A DNA stretch of 64,000 bases from Amycolatopsis sp. CA-126428 (GTDB lineage: Bacteria > Actinomycetota > Actinomycetes > Mycobacteriales > Pseudonocardiaceae). The position numbers were made by a program, and so were the translations under genes. Below are positions 33,138 to 41,140 of the stretch, piece after piece. Every line of letters begins with the position of its first letter. Within the stretch, counting starts at the first letter, position 1. Location of the stretch: the NCBI RefSeq assembly GCF_002904335.1, contig NZ_PPHF01000136.1:62001-126000 (forward strand), in the 5' to 3' direction. The notes below the pieces were generated by a model. It was not told the DNA's origin. It saw only the letters and a list, made by a program, of their open reading frames with translations, and searched no databases.

Positions 33138-33648
33138 GAAGGGGCACCCCACCGGCGAGGTGGCCGTCCTGGCGAAGGCTCAGGGCTTTCTGAAGAGTGA
33201 AGCTTCGGTGAAGGCTGCGCGCGGCATGTCGCACTTCGGCGAGCACGCTCTCGGCTGGTTCGGCCTGGGGCTGCTCGGCGCCGTCGTCGACAAGAAGCGG
33301 CGCACGGACTGGCTGGTCGCGTCGGCGGGGGTCGTCGGCGCGCACGCCGCCTCCATCGCGGTGAAACGCGTGGTCAGGCGGCCGCGACCGGACCACCCGA
33401 GCGTCGAGGTCCTGGTCGGCACGCCGAGCAAGCTGAGCTTCCCGTCGTCGCACGCGACGTCCACCACGGCGGCGGCGGTGCTCTACTCCGGATTGACCGG
33501 GCGTAACCTGGTGCCCGCCCTGGTACCGCCGATGCTGGCCTCGAGGCTCGTGCTCGGCGTTCACTATCCGACAGACGTTGTGGCCGGTGCAGCTCTCGGG
33601 GGGCTCGTCGGTGGTCTGATACGACGGAAGCTGAAGAAGAACCCATGA
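33130..33648 (+). CDS. PAP2-family phosphatase, putative decaprenylphosphoryl-5-phosphoribose phosphatase
   Basis: A 172-residue membrane phosphatase with the three PAP2 motifs: KRVVRRPRP, PSSHATS and SRLVLGVHYPTDV. Between the overlapping glf and ubiA genes it occupies the place of mycobacterial Rv3807c, proposed to remove the 5-phosphate from decaprenylphosphoryl-phosphoribose made by UbiA, giving the DprE1 substrate. Two to three hydrophobic helices are visible. An ATGA overlap couples it to ubiA. The family assignment is direct; the substrate is by synteny. Confidence 0.92.
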   Translation: MLEKGHPTGEVAVLAKAQGFLKSEASVKAARGMSHFGEHALGWFGLGLLGAVVDKKRRTDWLVASAGVVGAHAASIAVKRVVRRPRPDHPSVEVLVGTPSKLSFPSSHATSTTAAAVLYSGLTGRNLVPALVPPMLASRLVLGVHYPTDVVAGAALGGLVGGLIRRKLKKNP

Positions 33649-34640
33649 GCGAGACGACCGAGCAGCGCAACAGCGACGAAGCGGCCGTGACTCCTGAGGC
33701 ACCGGAGACACCGGTGACTGAAGTGTCTTCGGAGACGTCGACGGTGACCGCCACCCGGGGGAAGTTCGGCCTGGTCGGCGGCGTCATCAAGACGGCGCGG
33801 CCGCGGCAGTGGGTGAAGAACGTCCTGGTCTTCGCGGCCCCGTTCTTCGCGTTCTCGAAGTCGACCGACCGCACCGGTCTCCTGATCGACGCGATCATCG
33901 CCTTCGTGGCCTTTTCGCTGGTGGCGAGCTCGGTCTACCTGATCAACGACGCGATCGACGTCGAGGCCGACCGGGCCCACCCGACCAAGCGCAACCGGCC
34001 GATCGCGGCCGGGATCGTGCCGGTCCCCGTCGCGTACGGGGCCGCGGTCGTGTTCTTCTTGGCCGGCCTCGGCGTGTCGTTCCTCGCCAGCTGGCAGCTG
34101 GCGGTCGTGCTGGGCGTCTACGAGGCCGTCCAGCTCGGCTACTGCTTCGGCCTCAAGCACCAGCCGGTGGTCGACCTGGCCATCGTCGGCTCGGGCTTCC
34201 TGATGCGTTCCATCGCCGGCGGCGTCGCGGGCGGCATCGCGCTTTCGCAGTGGTTCCTGCTGGTCACGGCGTTCGGCTCGCTCTTCATGGTGGCGGGCAA
34301 GCGCTACGCGGAGATCATGCTGTTCGAGCGGACCGGCGCGAAGATCCGCTCGTCGCTGAAGAAGTATTCGGCCAGCTACCTGCGGTTCGTCTGGGCCACG
34401 TCGGCGGCGATCCTGATCATGTCGTACTGCCTGTGGGCGTTCGAGATCCGCCAGACCGAGCACAACTCGGTTTGGGCGCTCATCTCGATGGTGCCGTTCC
34501 TGGTGGCGGTGCTGCGCTACGCGGTGGACGTCGACGGCGGCATCGCGGGCGAGCCCGAGGAGATCGCGCTCAAGGACCGCATCCTGCAGGTGCTGGGCGC
34601 GTCCTGGGTGATCACGCTGTTCCTGGCGTTCTACCTGTGA
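33645..34640 (+). CDS. ubiA: Decaprenyl-phosphate phosphoribosyltransferase
   Basis: A 331-residue UbiA-superfamily prenyl-chain transferase with about nine helices after a ~45-residue hydrophilic lead. The first Asp-rich motif is in NDAIDVEADRAHPTKRNRPI, and the GYCFGLKHQPVVDLAIVGSG region is also conserved. RPRQWVKNVLVFAAPFF near the N-terminus is typical of the Rv3806c type. It joins PRPP to decaprenyl phosphate, the first committed step to decaprenylphosphoryl-arabinose. Unlike quinone-pathway UbiA proteins, it sits in a cell-wall cluster with glf and the PAP2 phosphatase. Confidence 0.95.
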   Translation: MSETTEQRNSDEAAVTPEAPETPVTEVSSETSTVTATRGKFGLVGGVIKTARPRQWVKNVLVFAAPFFAFSKSTDRTGLLIDAIIAFVAFSLVASSVYLINDAIDVEADRAHPTKRNRPIAAGIVPVPVAYGAAVVFFLAGLGVSFLASWQLAVVLGVYEAVQLGYCFGLKHQPVVDLAIVGSGFLMRSIAGGVAGGIALSQWFLLVTAFGSLFMVAGKRYAEIMLFERTGAKIRSSLKKYSASYLRFVWATSAAILIMSYCLWAFEIRQTEHNSVWALISMVPFLVAVLRYAVDVDGGIAGEPEEIALKDRILQVLGASWVITLFLAFYL

Positions 34641-34704
34641 CTCATTGCGGATCGACAGGTTCGCTTCAGCTCGTACACAGCTGAGCGGCGCACCCTGAGG
34701 TGGT

Positions 34705-34729
34705 GGGGGCGGGCACTGCGCCCGTCCCC
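34705..34729 (+). terminator. Possible hairpin between ubiA and the next gene
   Basis: GGGGCGGGC and GCCCGTCCCC pair with one bulge around ACTGC, 65 bases after the ubiA stop and 19 bases before the next start. It could attenuate read-through; no U-tract is present. Confidence 0.35.
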
Positions 34730-34747
34730 GTGACCCCAGGAGCGACC

Positions 34748-35458
34748 ATGAACGACCAGCCGCGCGAGCAGCAGGCCCCGGACGGAGCCGGGCAGCCGAC
34801 TGTCGAGCACCCGACCGAGGCCACCCAGCCAACGGCGGCCACCGACACCCCCACCGCGGCACCGGCCCACCCGGCGACGCCCGCTTCCGAGCCCGCGCGG
34901 CCGGACCAGCCGGCTGCTACGCCCACTGCCGCTGCCGCTGCCGCGCCGGAAGCCACGCCTGCTGCTGGAGCAGCAGCCGGCGCGCCGGCTGATGCCGGGC
35001 CGGAGGCCGCGCCTCCTGCCGGAACGGCTGCCGCGCCGGGTGCGACCGGCCCCGCGACTCCCGGCCAGGCGGCCGGAGCCGCTCCGGCCGACCAAGCCGC
35101 CCAGGCAGCCGATCAGACCGCCGTCCACGGTCAGCAGCCGCCGCCGACCCCGCAGCTCTCGCAGCCCGGCCCCGGGCCGCACTACGCCGCCTGGGGGCCG
35201 CCGCCGGCACGCCCGGCCGGTGGCTTCCGGCGGTTCGCCGGTCATCGCGCGACCCAGCTCGTCGCCGTCGGGGTGTTCGGCATGCTCGTCGGCGGCGGCA
35301 TCGTCGGCGGGATCGCCGCCGCGAGCCACCACGGCCCGCGGGACAGCCGGCCCGGCGTCCACCGCCAGTACGACGGCCCCGGCCAGGGCTTCGACGGCCG
35401 TGGCCCCGGCTTCGGCGGCCGCGGCAACGCCGGCCCCGGTGCCGGGGACGGCATCTGA
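34748..35458 (+). CDS. Low-complexity Ala/Pro-rich single-pass membrane protein
   Basis: A 236-residue protein with three parts: a ~155-residue disordered N-terminal region composed almost entirely of Ala, Pro, Thr, Gly, Glu and Gln; one hydrophobic helix at about residues 178-200 (THATQLVAVGVFGMLVGG-like region); and a short Gly/Arg/His-rich tail ending GNAGPGAGDGI. The topology would put the disordered part inside and the glycine tail outside, or the reverse. No family is recognised. The ATG at 34748 follows a CAGGAGCGACC ribosome site. It may be a scaffold or regulator of the adjacent galactan genes, but this is only positional. Confidence 0.7.
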   Translation: MNDQPREQQAPDGAGQPTVEHPTEATQPTAATDTPTAAPAHPATPASEPARPDQPAATPTAAAAAAPEATPAAGAAAGAPADAGPEAAPPAGTAAAPGATGPATPGQAAGAAPADQAAQAADQTAVHGQQPPPTPQLSQPGPGPHYAAWGPPPARPAGGFRRFAGHRATQLVAVGVFGMLVGGGIVGGIAAASHHGPRDSRPGVHRQYDGPGQGFDGRGPGFGGRGNAGPGAGDGI

Positions 35459-35525
35459 TCCCCTGACTGTGGCCTAGGCCACCCGTACTCCGCTCAGATC
35501 ACAGAAGCATCACGAGCGGGGTACG

Positions 35526-37052
35526 GTGGCCCGGATGCGAAGCGCCTCCGCAGAACTCCCCCAAGCCGTCCGCGCGCTGCCGGCGGCCATCCCCCTCGCC
35601 CGCTCGTGGGCCTTGCCGGCGGGCGCCGCGGCCGCCTCCGCACTGGTGTTCGCGCTGGTCAGCAGCCATCTCATCGATGACACGTACATCACGCTGTCCT
35701 ACGCGAAGAACCTCGCCTTCCACGGCCACTGGGGCCTGATCGAGCAGGGGACGGCCAACACCGCGACGTCGCCGCTGAACGTCCTGGCCCTCGGCGCGGT
35801 CACCTTCGTGGTGCGCGACGCCGTGCTGGCCGCCGGTGTCGTGTTCGTCGCCGCGCAGGTGCTGCTCGTGCTGGGCCTGCGCCGGCTGGGCGAGCGCACC
35901 GGCCTGCCGCCCGCGTTCGCGCCGCTCACGTTCGCGCTGCTGCTGGTCAACCCGCTGCTGCTGTCCTCGATCGGCCTGGAGGTGGCGCTCGGCGCCGCCG
36001 GCGTCGTGTGGACGCTGGTTTACGTGGGGGAGCGCCGGGCCGGCCGCCTGGGCGTGGCGATCGGGCTGCTCGCGCTGGTCCGGATCGACCTGCTGCTGAT
36101 CGCCGCGGTGCTGTTCGCCGCCCGCCGTGAGTTCTGGGCCGGCATCTGGCAGACGATCTTCGCGGCCCTCGCCGTCACGCTGCCCTGGTTCGGGTTCAGC
36201 TGGGTGGTGCTCGGCTCGGCCGTGCCGGACACGCTCGTCATCAAGATCAGCCAGCAGTCGTGGGGACCGTTCAGCTTCACCAACGGCCCGCTGCTGTACT
36301 GGCGCAACTTCCCGGCCGCGGCCACGCTTTCGTTCCTGCCCCTGGTGCTGGCCGCCCTGGCCGGGGTGGCCTGGATCGTGCAGTACCGCCGAGGTTCCGG
36401 GACGGCCCGCCTCCTGACGCCGTTCGCGGCGCTCGCCGTCGCCGGCGCGCTGCACTACCTGGCCTACAGCCGGCTGGGCGTGCCGCCCTACCACTGGTAC
36501 TACGCGCCGAGCATCATCGGCGCGACGATCTTCCTCGCCGCCTGCGCGTCGGCGGTCCCGGAGCGGGTCAGGCGCGGGACGTGGACGGCGGCCGGCGCGG
36601 TCCTCGCGGCGAGCGTCGCGGTGTACGCGCTGCCGGGCCTGCCCCGCCAGTTCGCCCCGATCACGAGCAATCACGCATCGACGACGGAGTACCGCGAAAT
36701 CGGCCACGAGCTGGCGGCGATCGCCCACGGCCGCAAGGTCGAGACGGCGGGCGAGGTGGGCGCGCTGGCGTACGCGTGCGACTGCGAACTGGTCGACGAG
36801 TTCTCCGACCGCGGCGCGGTCGACCCGGCGATCACCGAGACCAAGCGCCGCAGCGACGACCTCGGCCGGGCGTTGCTGGAGGCCAACTTCCACAACTTCG
36901 ACCACAGCGTCGCCCCGGCCAGCCCGGACCTGGTCCTGGCGACGACCCGCCGCACCCCGCCGCCGGCCGCGCTGGCGAGCTGGCACATCGAATCGCCGTG
37001 GGTGGGCAGCCAGAACCTCTACCTGGTCCCCGCCCACGCCATCGGCGGCTGA
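35526..37052 (+). CDS. GT-C membrane glycosyltransferase in the AftB position
   Basis: A 508-residue integral membrane protein. The first extracytoplasmic loop carries HLIDDTYITLSYAKNLAFHG, the DD pair of GT-C enzymes using polyprenyl-phosphate sugars, followed by TATSPLNVLALG. About ten helices precede a ~120-residue soluble C-terminal domain. In mycobacteria the gene beyond ubiA encodes AftB, the terminal beta-1,2-arabinofuranosyltransferase; this protein has the right place and general form but lacks the EGYTNFLW motif, which is instead in the protein at 23951. Either could be the functional AftB. The GTG at 35526 or the ATG at 35535 may start translation. Confidence 0.78.
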   Translation: MARMRSASAELPQAVRALPAAIPLARSWALPAGAAAASALVFALVSSHLIDDTYITLSYAKNLAFHGHWGLIEQGTANTATSPLNVLALGAVTFVVRDAVLAAGVVFVAAQVLLVLGLRRLGERTGLPPAFAPLTFALLLVNPLLLSSIGLEVALGAAGVVWTLVYVGERRAGRLGVAIGLLALVRIDLLLIAAVLFAARREFWAGIWQTIFAALAVTLPWFGFSWVVLGSAVPDTLVIKISQQSWGPFSFTNGPLLYWRNFPAAATLSFLPLVLAALAGVAWIVQYRRGSGTARLLTPFAALAVAGALHYLAYSRLGVPPYHWYYAPSIIGATIFLAACASAVPERVRRGTWTAAGAVLAASVAVYALPGLPRQFAPITSNHASTTEYREIGHELAAIAHGRKVETAGEVGALAYACDCELVDEFSDRGAVDPAITETKRRSDDLGRALLEANFHNFDHSVAPASPDLVLATTRRTPPPAALASWHIESPWVGSQNLYLVPAHAIGG

Positions 37053-37151
37053 GCCGAGTTCCGCCCTGCGGCCGTTCAGGCTAAAGGGCTTGCTCCCCCG
37101 TGCGGGTGACCGGTAGGACGAGAGCCGGTCAACCGCGGGGAGGAACGACAG

Positions 37152-37676
37152 ATGGCGGACCCGTTGACGCTTTCGGTGCTCGGGGCGACGGTCCTCACCG
37201 AAGGCATCAAGTTCGTGTACAACCAGGCAACCGAACTCCTCAAGCGCCGTCGCGAGAAGGCGGCAGAGGTCCCGGACGCGCCTGCTCTGGAGGGGCAGCT
37301 GGCTCCGCTGGACCCGGATCCCGCGGTGCTCGACCGGGTCGAACCCGACCTCCGCGAGCTGCGCAAGGTGCTGCAGGACTACGTCGACGAAATCGAACCC
37401 ATCAGCACCCAGGACGAGAGGTTGCTCGAGACCACCGACGCCGTCCGGCGGTTGCTGGAAGCCGTCTACCGCCAGCGCATCACTTTCCGGGGCGAGCAGC
37501 GCCCGGCCTCCGGCCCGGTGGTCGAGGGCTCGGTCGACGTCGCCGCGGTTTCCGGCTACGTCGCCGGTGTCCGCGCGAGGGTCGTCGGTGGCGGCGCCCA
37601 CGTGCGCGGCGCCATCCGGGCGGACGAAGTCTCCGGGACCGCGGTGGGCGTCGACCTCGACCGGATCGGCGATTGA
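37152..37676 (+). CDS. Small repeat-containing protein coupled to a STAND NTPase
   Basis: A 174-residue protein of unknown family. The N-terminal ~60 residues (PLTLSVLGATVLTEGIKFVY, then NQATELLKRRRE) look like an amphipathic or weakly hydrophobic helix followed by a charged coil. The middle is helical and acidic. The last ~55 residues are built of short Gly/Val/Ala repeats (VSGYVAGVRARVVGGGAHVRG, shortened here as VSG, VAGV and HVRG units), suggestive of a small beta-solenoid. The stop codon overlaps the TTG start of the NTPase gene (37673-37676), so the pair is translationally coupled. A GGGGAGGAACG ribosome site precedes the ATG. It may be a sensor, effector or membrane anchor for the NTPase. 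Confidence 0.75.
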   Translation: MADPLTLSVLGATVLTEGIKFVYNQATELLKRRREKAAEVPDAPALEGQLAPLDPDPAVLDRVEPDLRELRKVLQDYVDEIEPISTQDERLLETTDAVRRLLEAVYRQRITFRGEQRPASGPVVEGSVDVAAVSGYVAGVRARVVGGGAHVRGAIRADEVSGTAVGVDLDRIGD

Positions 37677-40324
37677 CCGACGAGCAGGCCCGGCTCAGCC
37701 GGGACGAGTTGCTGTACGAAAAGGTCATCGCCCGCTACCTCGAGCAGGGGTTCGTCGAGCGCTTCTGGCTGGCCGCGAGGATCGAACGGCACTTCCGGGA
37801 CCCGGACTGCCGGTTCGTCCTGATCTCGGGCGGCCCGGGTGCGGGCAAGAGCACGCTGCTGGCGTGGCTCACCCAGCGCCATGCCTTGTCGCCGCGGTAC
37901 TTCCTGCGGCGGCTCAGCAGCCACCCGCTGGCCAGCGGCGACGCGTGGTCGTTGCTGCTGAGCGTCGGGCACCAGCTCGCGTTGCTGCGTCCGGAGCTGA
38001 TGCGGGTCGACCTGGACGTCCAGGTGACCCAGGCGGTCGGCAGGGTGGCCGAAGCGGGTCGCGTCGTGGGCGCACGAGTGGGACTGCTGCACATCTCGCC
38101 GTTCCAGCACACGGCCGTGCAGGTGGCGCAGCAGGTCGACGTGGCGGAAGGCAGCGTCGTCGGGTTCGAGATCGCCCGGATGGTGGCGGATTCACGGCTC
38201 AACGACGTCGGCAACCTGCAGCACCTCGCCCTGATCGAGCCCGCCGTCCGGCTCGCCGCCAGTGACCCGGCGGCCATGGTCGTGCTGTGCATCGACTCCG
38301 TGGACGAGCTTCGCCACCAAGGCCGTGACGTGGGGCGGACGGACATCCTCGAATGGCTCGCCGACTGCCCGGAGCTGCCGGCGAACCTGCGAGTGGTGGT
38401 GTCCGCGCGACCGGACACCGAGCTGCTGAGGCGGTTCCGGCTCGCGCAGGCGGACCGGCTGCGGGAGGAACGGATCGAACCTTCCGCCGCGGAGGTTCGC
38501 GAGGACCTGCTCAAGTACGCCCGGACAGTGGTTTCCGCTCCCGGCATCGCCGAGCTGCCCGAAGTGCGCCGGGTCGGCGCGGAGGCGGTCGCGCGGCGCA
38601 TCGCGGACCACGCCGAGGGCAGCTTCCTCTACCTGACGCTGTGGGCGAGTGGCCTGCGGGACGCGGTGAGCGACGGCGACGGCGAACGGGTCGCGGCGCT
38701 CACCCGGCTGTCCGTGCTGCCCGCGGGGCTGGACGGTATCTACGAGTACTTCCTCGTGGTGATTCGCGACACAGTGAAGCGTCGTGAAGGTAACCGGTGG
38801 ACTCACGTGTGGGCGCGAGTGCACCGGAAGCTGCTGGAGGTGCTCGCCGTCGCCCAGGCACCGTTGCCGCTGAAGACGCTGCTCCTGCTCGCCGACCTGA
38901 GCCGCGATCGCGCCCACGCCCGCGCGGCGCTCGATGATCTGGCCCAGTTCCTGTCCGGGGACACTCGGACCGTCCGGCTGCACCACGTCACCATGGCCGA
39001 GTTCCTGACCTCGGCGGACGAGGACCGGATCCTGGATGATTGGCATGTGGAAGCCGACGAAAGCCATCTCGCCGTAGCTCAGCGGCTGCTCACCGAACAC
39101 GGTGACTCCTGGGCGACGTGCGACGACGCGTACGCCTTGAACAACACGGCCTCGCACCTCGTCGCGTCGATCCGGACCGCCGCCTCGGCCCGCACCCGCC
39201 GCGAGGCCGAGCAGTTGCTCACCGACCTGCTGGCCGGGCCGTCCTTCGGGCTCGCCAAGAGTCGCCGGGTCGGCGTGGACGACATGCTGGGTGATTACGT
39301 GGCGGCCTACGTGGCCTTGTCCGGTTCGCCCGAACTGGAAGAGGGCCTCACCGCCGTGCTGGCCCGGTTGATCAACGAAGGTCGTACCGACCTCGCGAGC
39401 AGCCTGCACGCCATGCTCCAGCACCGGCACGACGTGGCCGATCTCAACGCGGCCGTGCTGCGTCGGCTGAGCGATTCGGACTACCTCGAGCACGCCATCC
39501 CGAACCCGAGGAACCGCGCGGCCGCGCGAATCGCCTTCTCCCACGGTGAGGCGGGGCGGCTGCGCCGGCTGGGCGGCGCGGACAACCTGGACGCCGCGCA
39601 CCGGCTGCTGGCCCAGGCGATCGCGGACGTCGAGGACGTCGACCACGTCACCTCGGCGCGACAGCGCTCTCCTCTGTTCTACGACCTCGCCTACCTCGAA
39701 GCCCTGCACGGCCGGCTCGACCAGGCGCTGACCTGGTTCACCGAATCCGCTGAAGCCGCCGAGGAAGCCGGTGACCGGACCAACGCGTACATCTCCCGGT
39801 TGGTGGGCCTGCGGCACGGCTTGCTGGGCGGTGTCGTCGATCCGGAGGAGTACAAGGCCGAGCACCTGTCCGCGCTTGAGTACTTCGCCGGCGAGGACGC
39901 GCAGGGGCCGAACGTGTCCCGCTGGGTGATGAACGCGCACGCCCACCTGGCCGACCTCGGGTTGCTGACCGGCGACCTCGATCTCGTCGTCACCCACCTG
40001 CAAGCGCTCGAGGGTGATCCGTGGATCCGGCAGAACGACCGCGGGGACCTCGTGTTGATCTACCGGGCTCGCGCCGCGTGGGCGTCGGGACACTGGGCGG
40101 TGGCCGCCGAACTGTTCGCCCAGGCACTGGACGGCCACTTGACCGAGCCGCCGTCACACCGCGAGGCGCTCTCCCGCGATCTGTACTACTACGGGCAGGC
40201 GATGGCCGAACTGGGTGATGTGGAGCGGGCGCGTGAGCTGTGGGAACTGGGGCTGAGGTGCCCTGACCACGCCGGGAACTGGCCGTGGAAACCGAAGATC
40301 ACCGAGGCCCTGAACAGCCTGTGA
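37673..40324 (+). CDS. STAND/NACHT-like NTPase with TPR-like C-terminus
   Basis: An 883-residue signal-transduction NTPase, starting at a TTG that overlaps the previous stop. After a ~45-residue lead come Walker A GGPGAGKST (residues 53-61), Walker B MVVLCIDSVDEL (about 202-213) and a sensor-like VVVSARPDTE (about 241). A winged-helix/HETHS-like region follows, including VRLHHVTMAEFLTS. The C-terminal ~300 residues are helical repeats of TPR type (LDAAHRLLAQAIADVED, LDQALTWFTESAEAAEEAGD, ELGDVERARELWELGL). This is NLR-like architecture, as in bacterial antiphage Avs/NACHT proteins and AfsR-type regulators, but no known nuclease, protease or TIR effector is fused. The two-gene unit is enclosed by cell-wall genes on both sides. 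Confidence 0.85.
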   Translation: MTDEQARLSRDELLYEKVIARYLEQGFVERFWLAARIERHFRDPDCRFVLISGGPGAGKSTLLAWLTQRHALSPRYFLRRLSSHPLASGDAWSLLLSVGHQLALLRPELMRVDLDVQVTQAVGRVAEAGRVVGARVGLLHISPFQHTAVQVAQQVDVAEGSVVGFEIARMVADSRLNDVGNLQHLALIEPAVRLAASDPAAMVVLCIDSVDELRHQGRDVGRTDILEWLADCPELPANLRVVVSARPDTELLRRFRLAQADRLREERIEPSAAEVREDLLKYARTVVSAPGIAELPEVRRVGAEAVARRIADHAEGSFLYLTLWASGLRDAVSDGDGERVAALTRLSVLPAGLDGIYEYFLVVIRDTVKRREGNRWTHVWARVHRKLLEVLAVAQAPLPLKTLLLLADLSRDRAHARAALDDLAQFLSGDTRTVRLHHVTMAEFLTSADEDRILDDWHVEADESHLAVAQRLLTEHGDSWATCDDAYALNNTASHLVASIRTAASARTRREAEQLLTDLLAGPSFGLAKSRRVGVDDMLGDYVAAYVALSGSPELEEGLTAVLARLINEGRTDLASSLHAMLQHRHDVADLNAAVLRRLSDSDYLEHAIPNPRNRAAARIAFSHGEAGRLRRLGGADNLDAAHRLLAQAIADVEDVDHVTSARQRSPLFYDLAYLEALHGRLDQALTWFTESAEAAEEAGDRTNAYISRLVGLRHGLLGGVVDPEEYKAEHLSALEYFAGEDAQGPNVSRWVMNAHAHLADLGLLTGDLDLVVTHLQALEGDPWIRQNDRGDLVLIYRARAAWASGHWAVAAELFAQALDGHLTEPPSHREALSRDLYYYGQAMAELGDVERARELWELGLRCPDHAGNWPWKPKITEALNSL

Positions 40325-40328
40325 CATT

Positions 40329-40371
40329 CACCCAGGTGCGGCGCGCCCTTGCGGCCGGCAGCACCTGGGTG
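40329..40371. terminator. 11-bp hairpin between convergent STAND and dprE2 genes
   Basis: CACCCAGGTGC (40329-40339) and GCACCTGGGTG (40361-40371) are exact complements with a 21-base loop that is itself GC-rich. It lies five bases after the NTPase stop and just before the dprE2 stop. Confidence 0.7.
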
Positions 40372-40384
40372 ACCCGTGGGTGCG

Positions 40385-41140
40385 TCAGATCGGGAGCTTG
40401 CGGAAGATCGGCCGCGGGACGTGCCGCAGCGCCGACATCACCAGCCGGAACGGTGCCGGCGCCCACACGAGGTCCTTGCCTGCGCGGGCCGCGCCGACGG
40501 CGATCTCGGCGACCTGCTCGGCCGTCTGGGCCAGGGGAGCGTCCTTCAGGCCCTCGGTCATCTTCGTCTTCACGTGCCCGGGGCGGACGACCGTCACCTT
40601 GACCCCGAACGGCGCCAACGCCTCGCCGAGCCCCAGGTAGAAGCCGTCGAAACCGGCCTTCGTCGAGCCGTAGACGAAGTTGGAGCGGCGGACGCGCTCG
40701 CCGGCCACCGACGACAGCGCGATCACCGTGCCGTGGCCCTGGGCCTTGAGCTTCTCCGACAGCGCGACCCCGACCGACACCGCCGCGGTGTAGTTCACCG
40801 TGGCCAGCTCGACGGCCTTCGCGTGGTCCTGCCAGACCTCTTCGGGGTCGCCGAGCAGGCCGAACGCCACGACCGCCACGTCGATGTCGCCGCCGTCGAA
40901 CGCCTTGGCCAGCACGGCCGGGTGGGTCGCGGTGTCCTTGGCGTCGAAGTCCACAGTCGACACTTCGGCGCCGCGGTCCTTCAGGCGCTGCGCGGCCGCG
41001 TCGAGGCGCGGCGACGGCCGGGCGGCCAGCACCACGCGCAGCGGCTTCTCGGCCAGGTACTTCTCGGCGATCGCCAGCGCGATGTCGGACGTGCCGCCGA
41101 GCAGGAGCAGGGATTGGGGGTTGCCCACCGCGTCGATCAC
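40385..41140 (-). CDS. dprE2: Decaprenylphosphoryl-2-keto-ribose reductase
   Basis: A 251-residue SDR-fold enzyme that reduces the keto intermediate made by DprE1 to decaprenylphosphoryl-arabinose, using NADH. The N-terminal LLLLGGTSDIALAIAEKYL is the family's variant of the cofactor motif; the catalytic residues are in VIALSSVAGERVRRSNFVYGSTKAG (Ser, Tyr and Lys of the SDR triad). The ATG at 41140 overlaps the dprE1 stop by four bases, so the two are coupled as in mycobacteria. In mycobacteria aftA and the emb genes follow; here the next gene is the convergent STAND NTPase. Confidence 0.96.
   Translation of the reverse strand: MIDAVGNPQSLLLLGGTSDIALAIAEKYLAEKPLRVVLAARPSPRLDAAAQRLKDRGAEVSTVDFDAKDTATHPAVLAKAFDGGDIDVAVVAFGLLGDPEEVWQDHAKAVELATVNYTAAVSVGVALSEKLKAQGHGTVIALSSVAGERVRRSNFVYGSTKAGFDGFYLGLGEALAPFGVKVTVVRPGHVKTKMTEGLKDAPLAQTAEQVAEIAVGAARAGKDLVWAPAPFRLVMSALRHVPRPIFRKLPI

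Noticed and set aside
34748..35458. Ala/Pro-rich protein as a frameshifted shadow.
   Set aside because: It keeps a good start site, one clear membrane helix and sense orientation with its neighbours, so it is listed as a gene, though with modest confidence.
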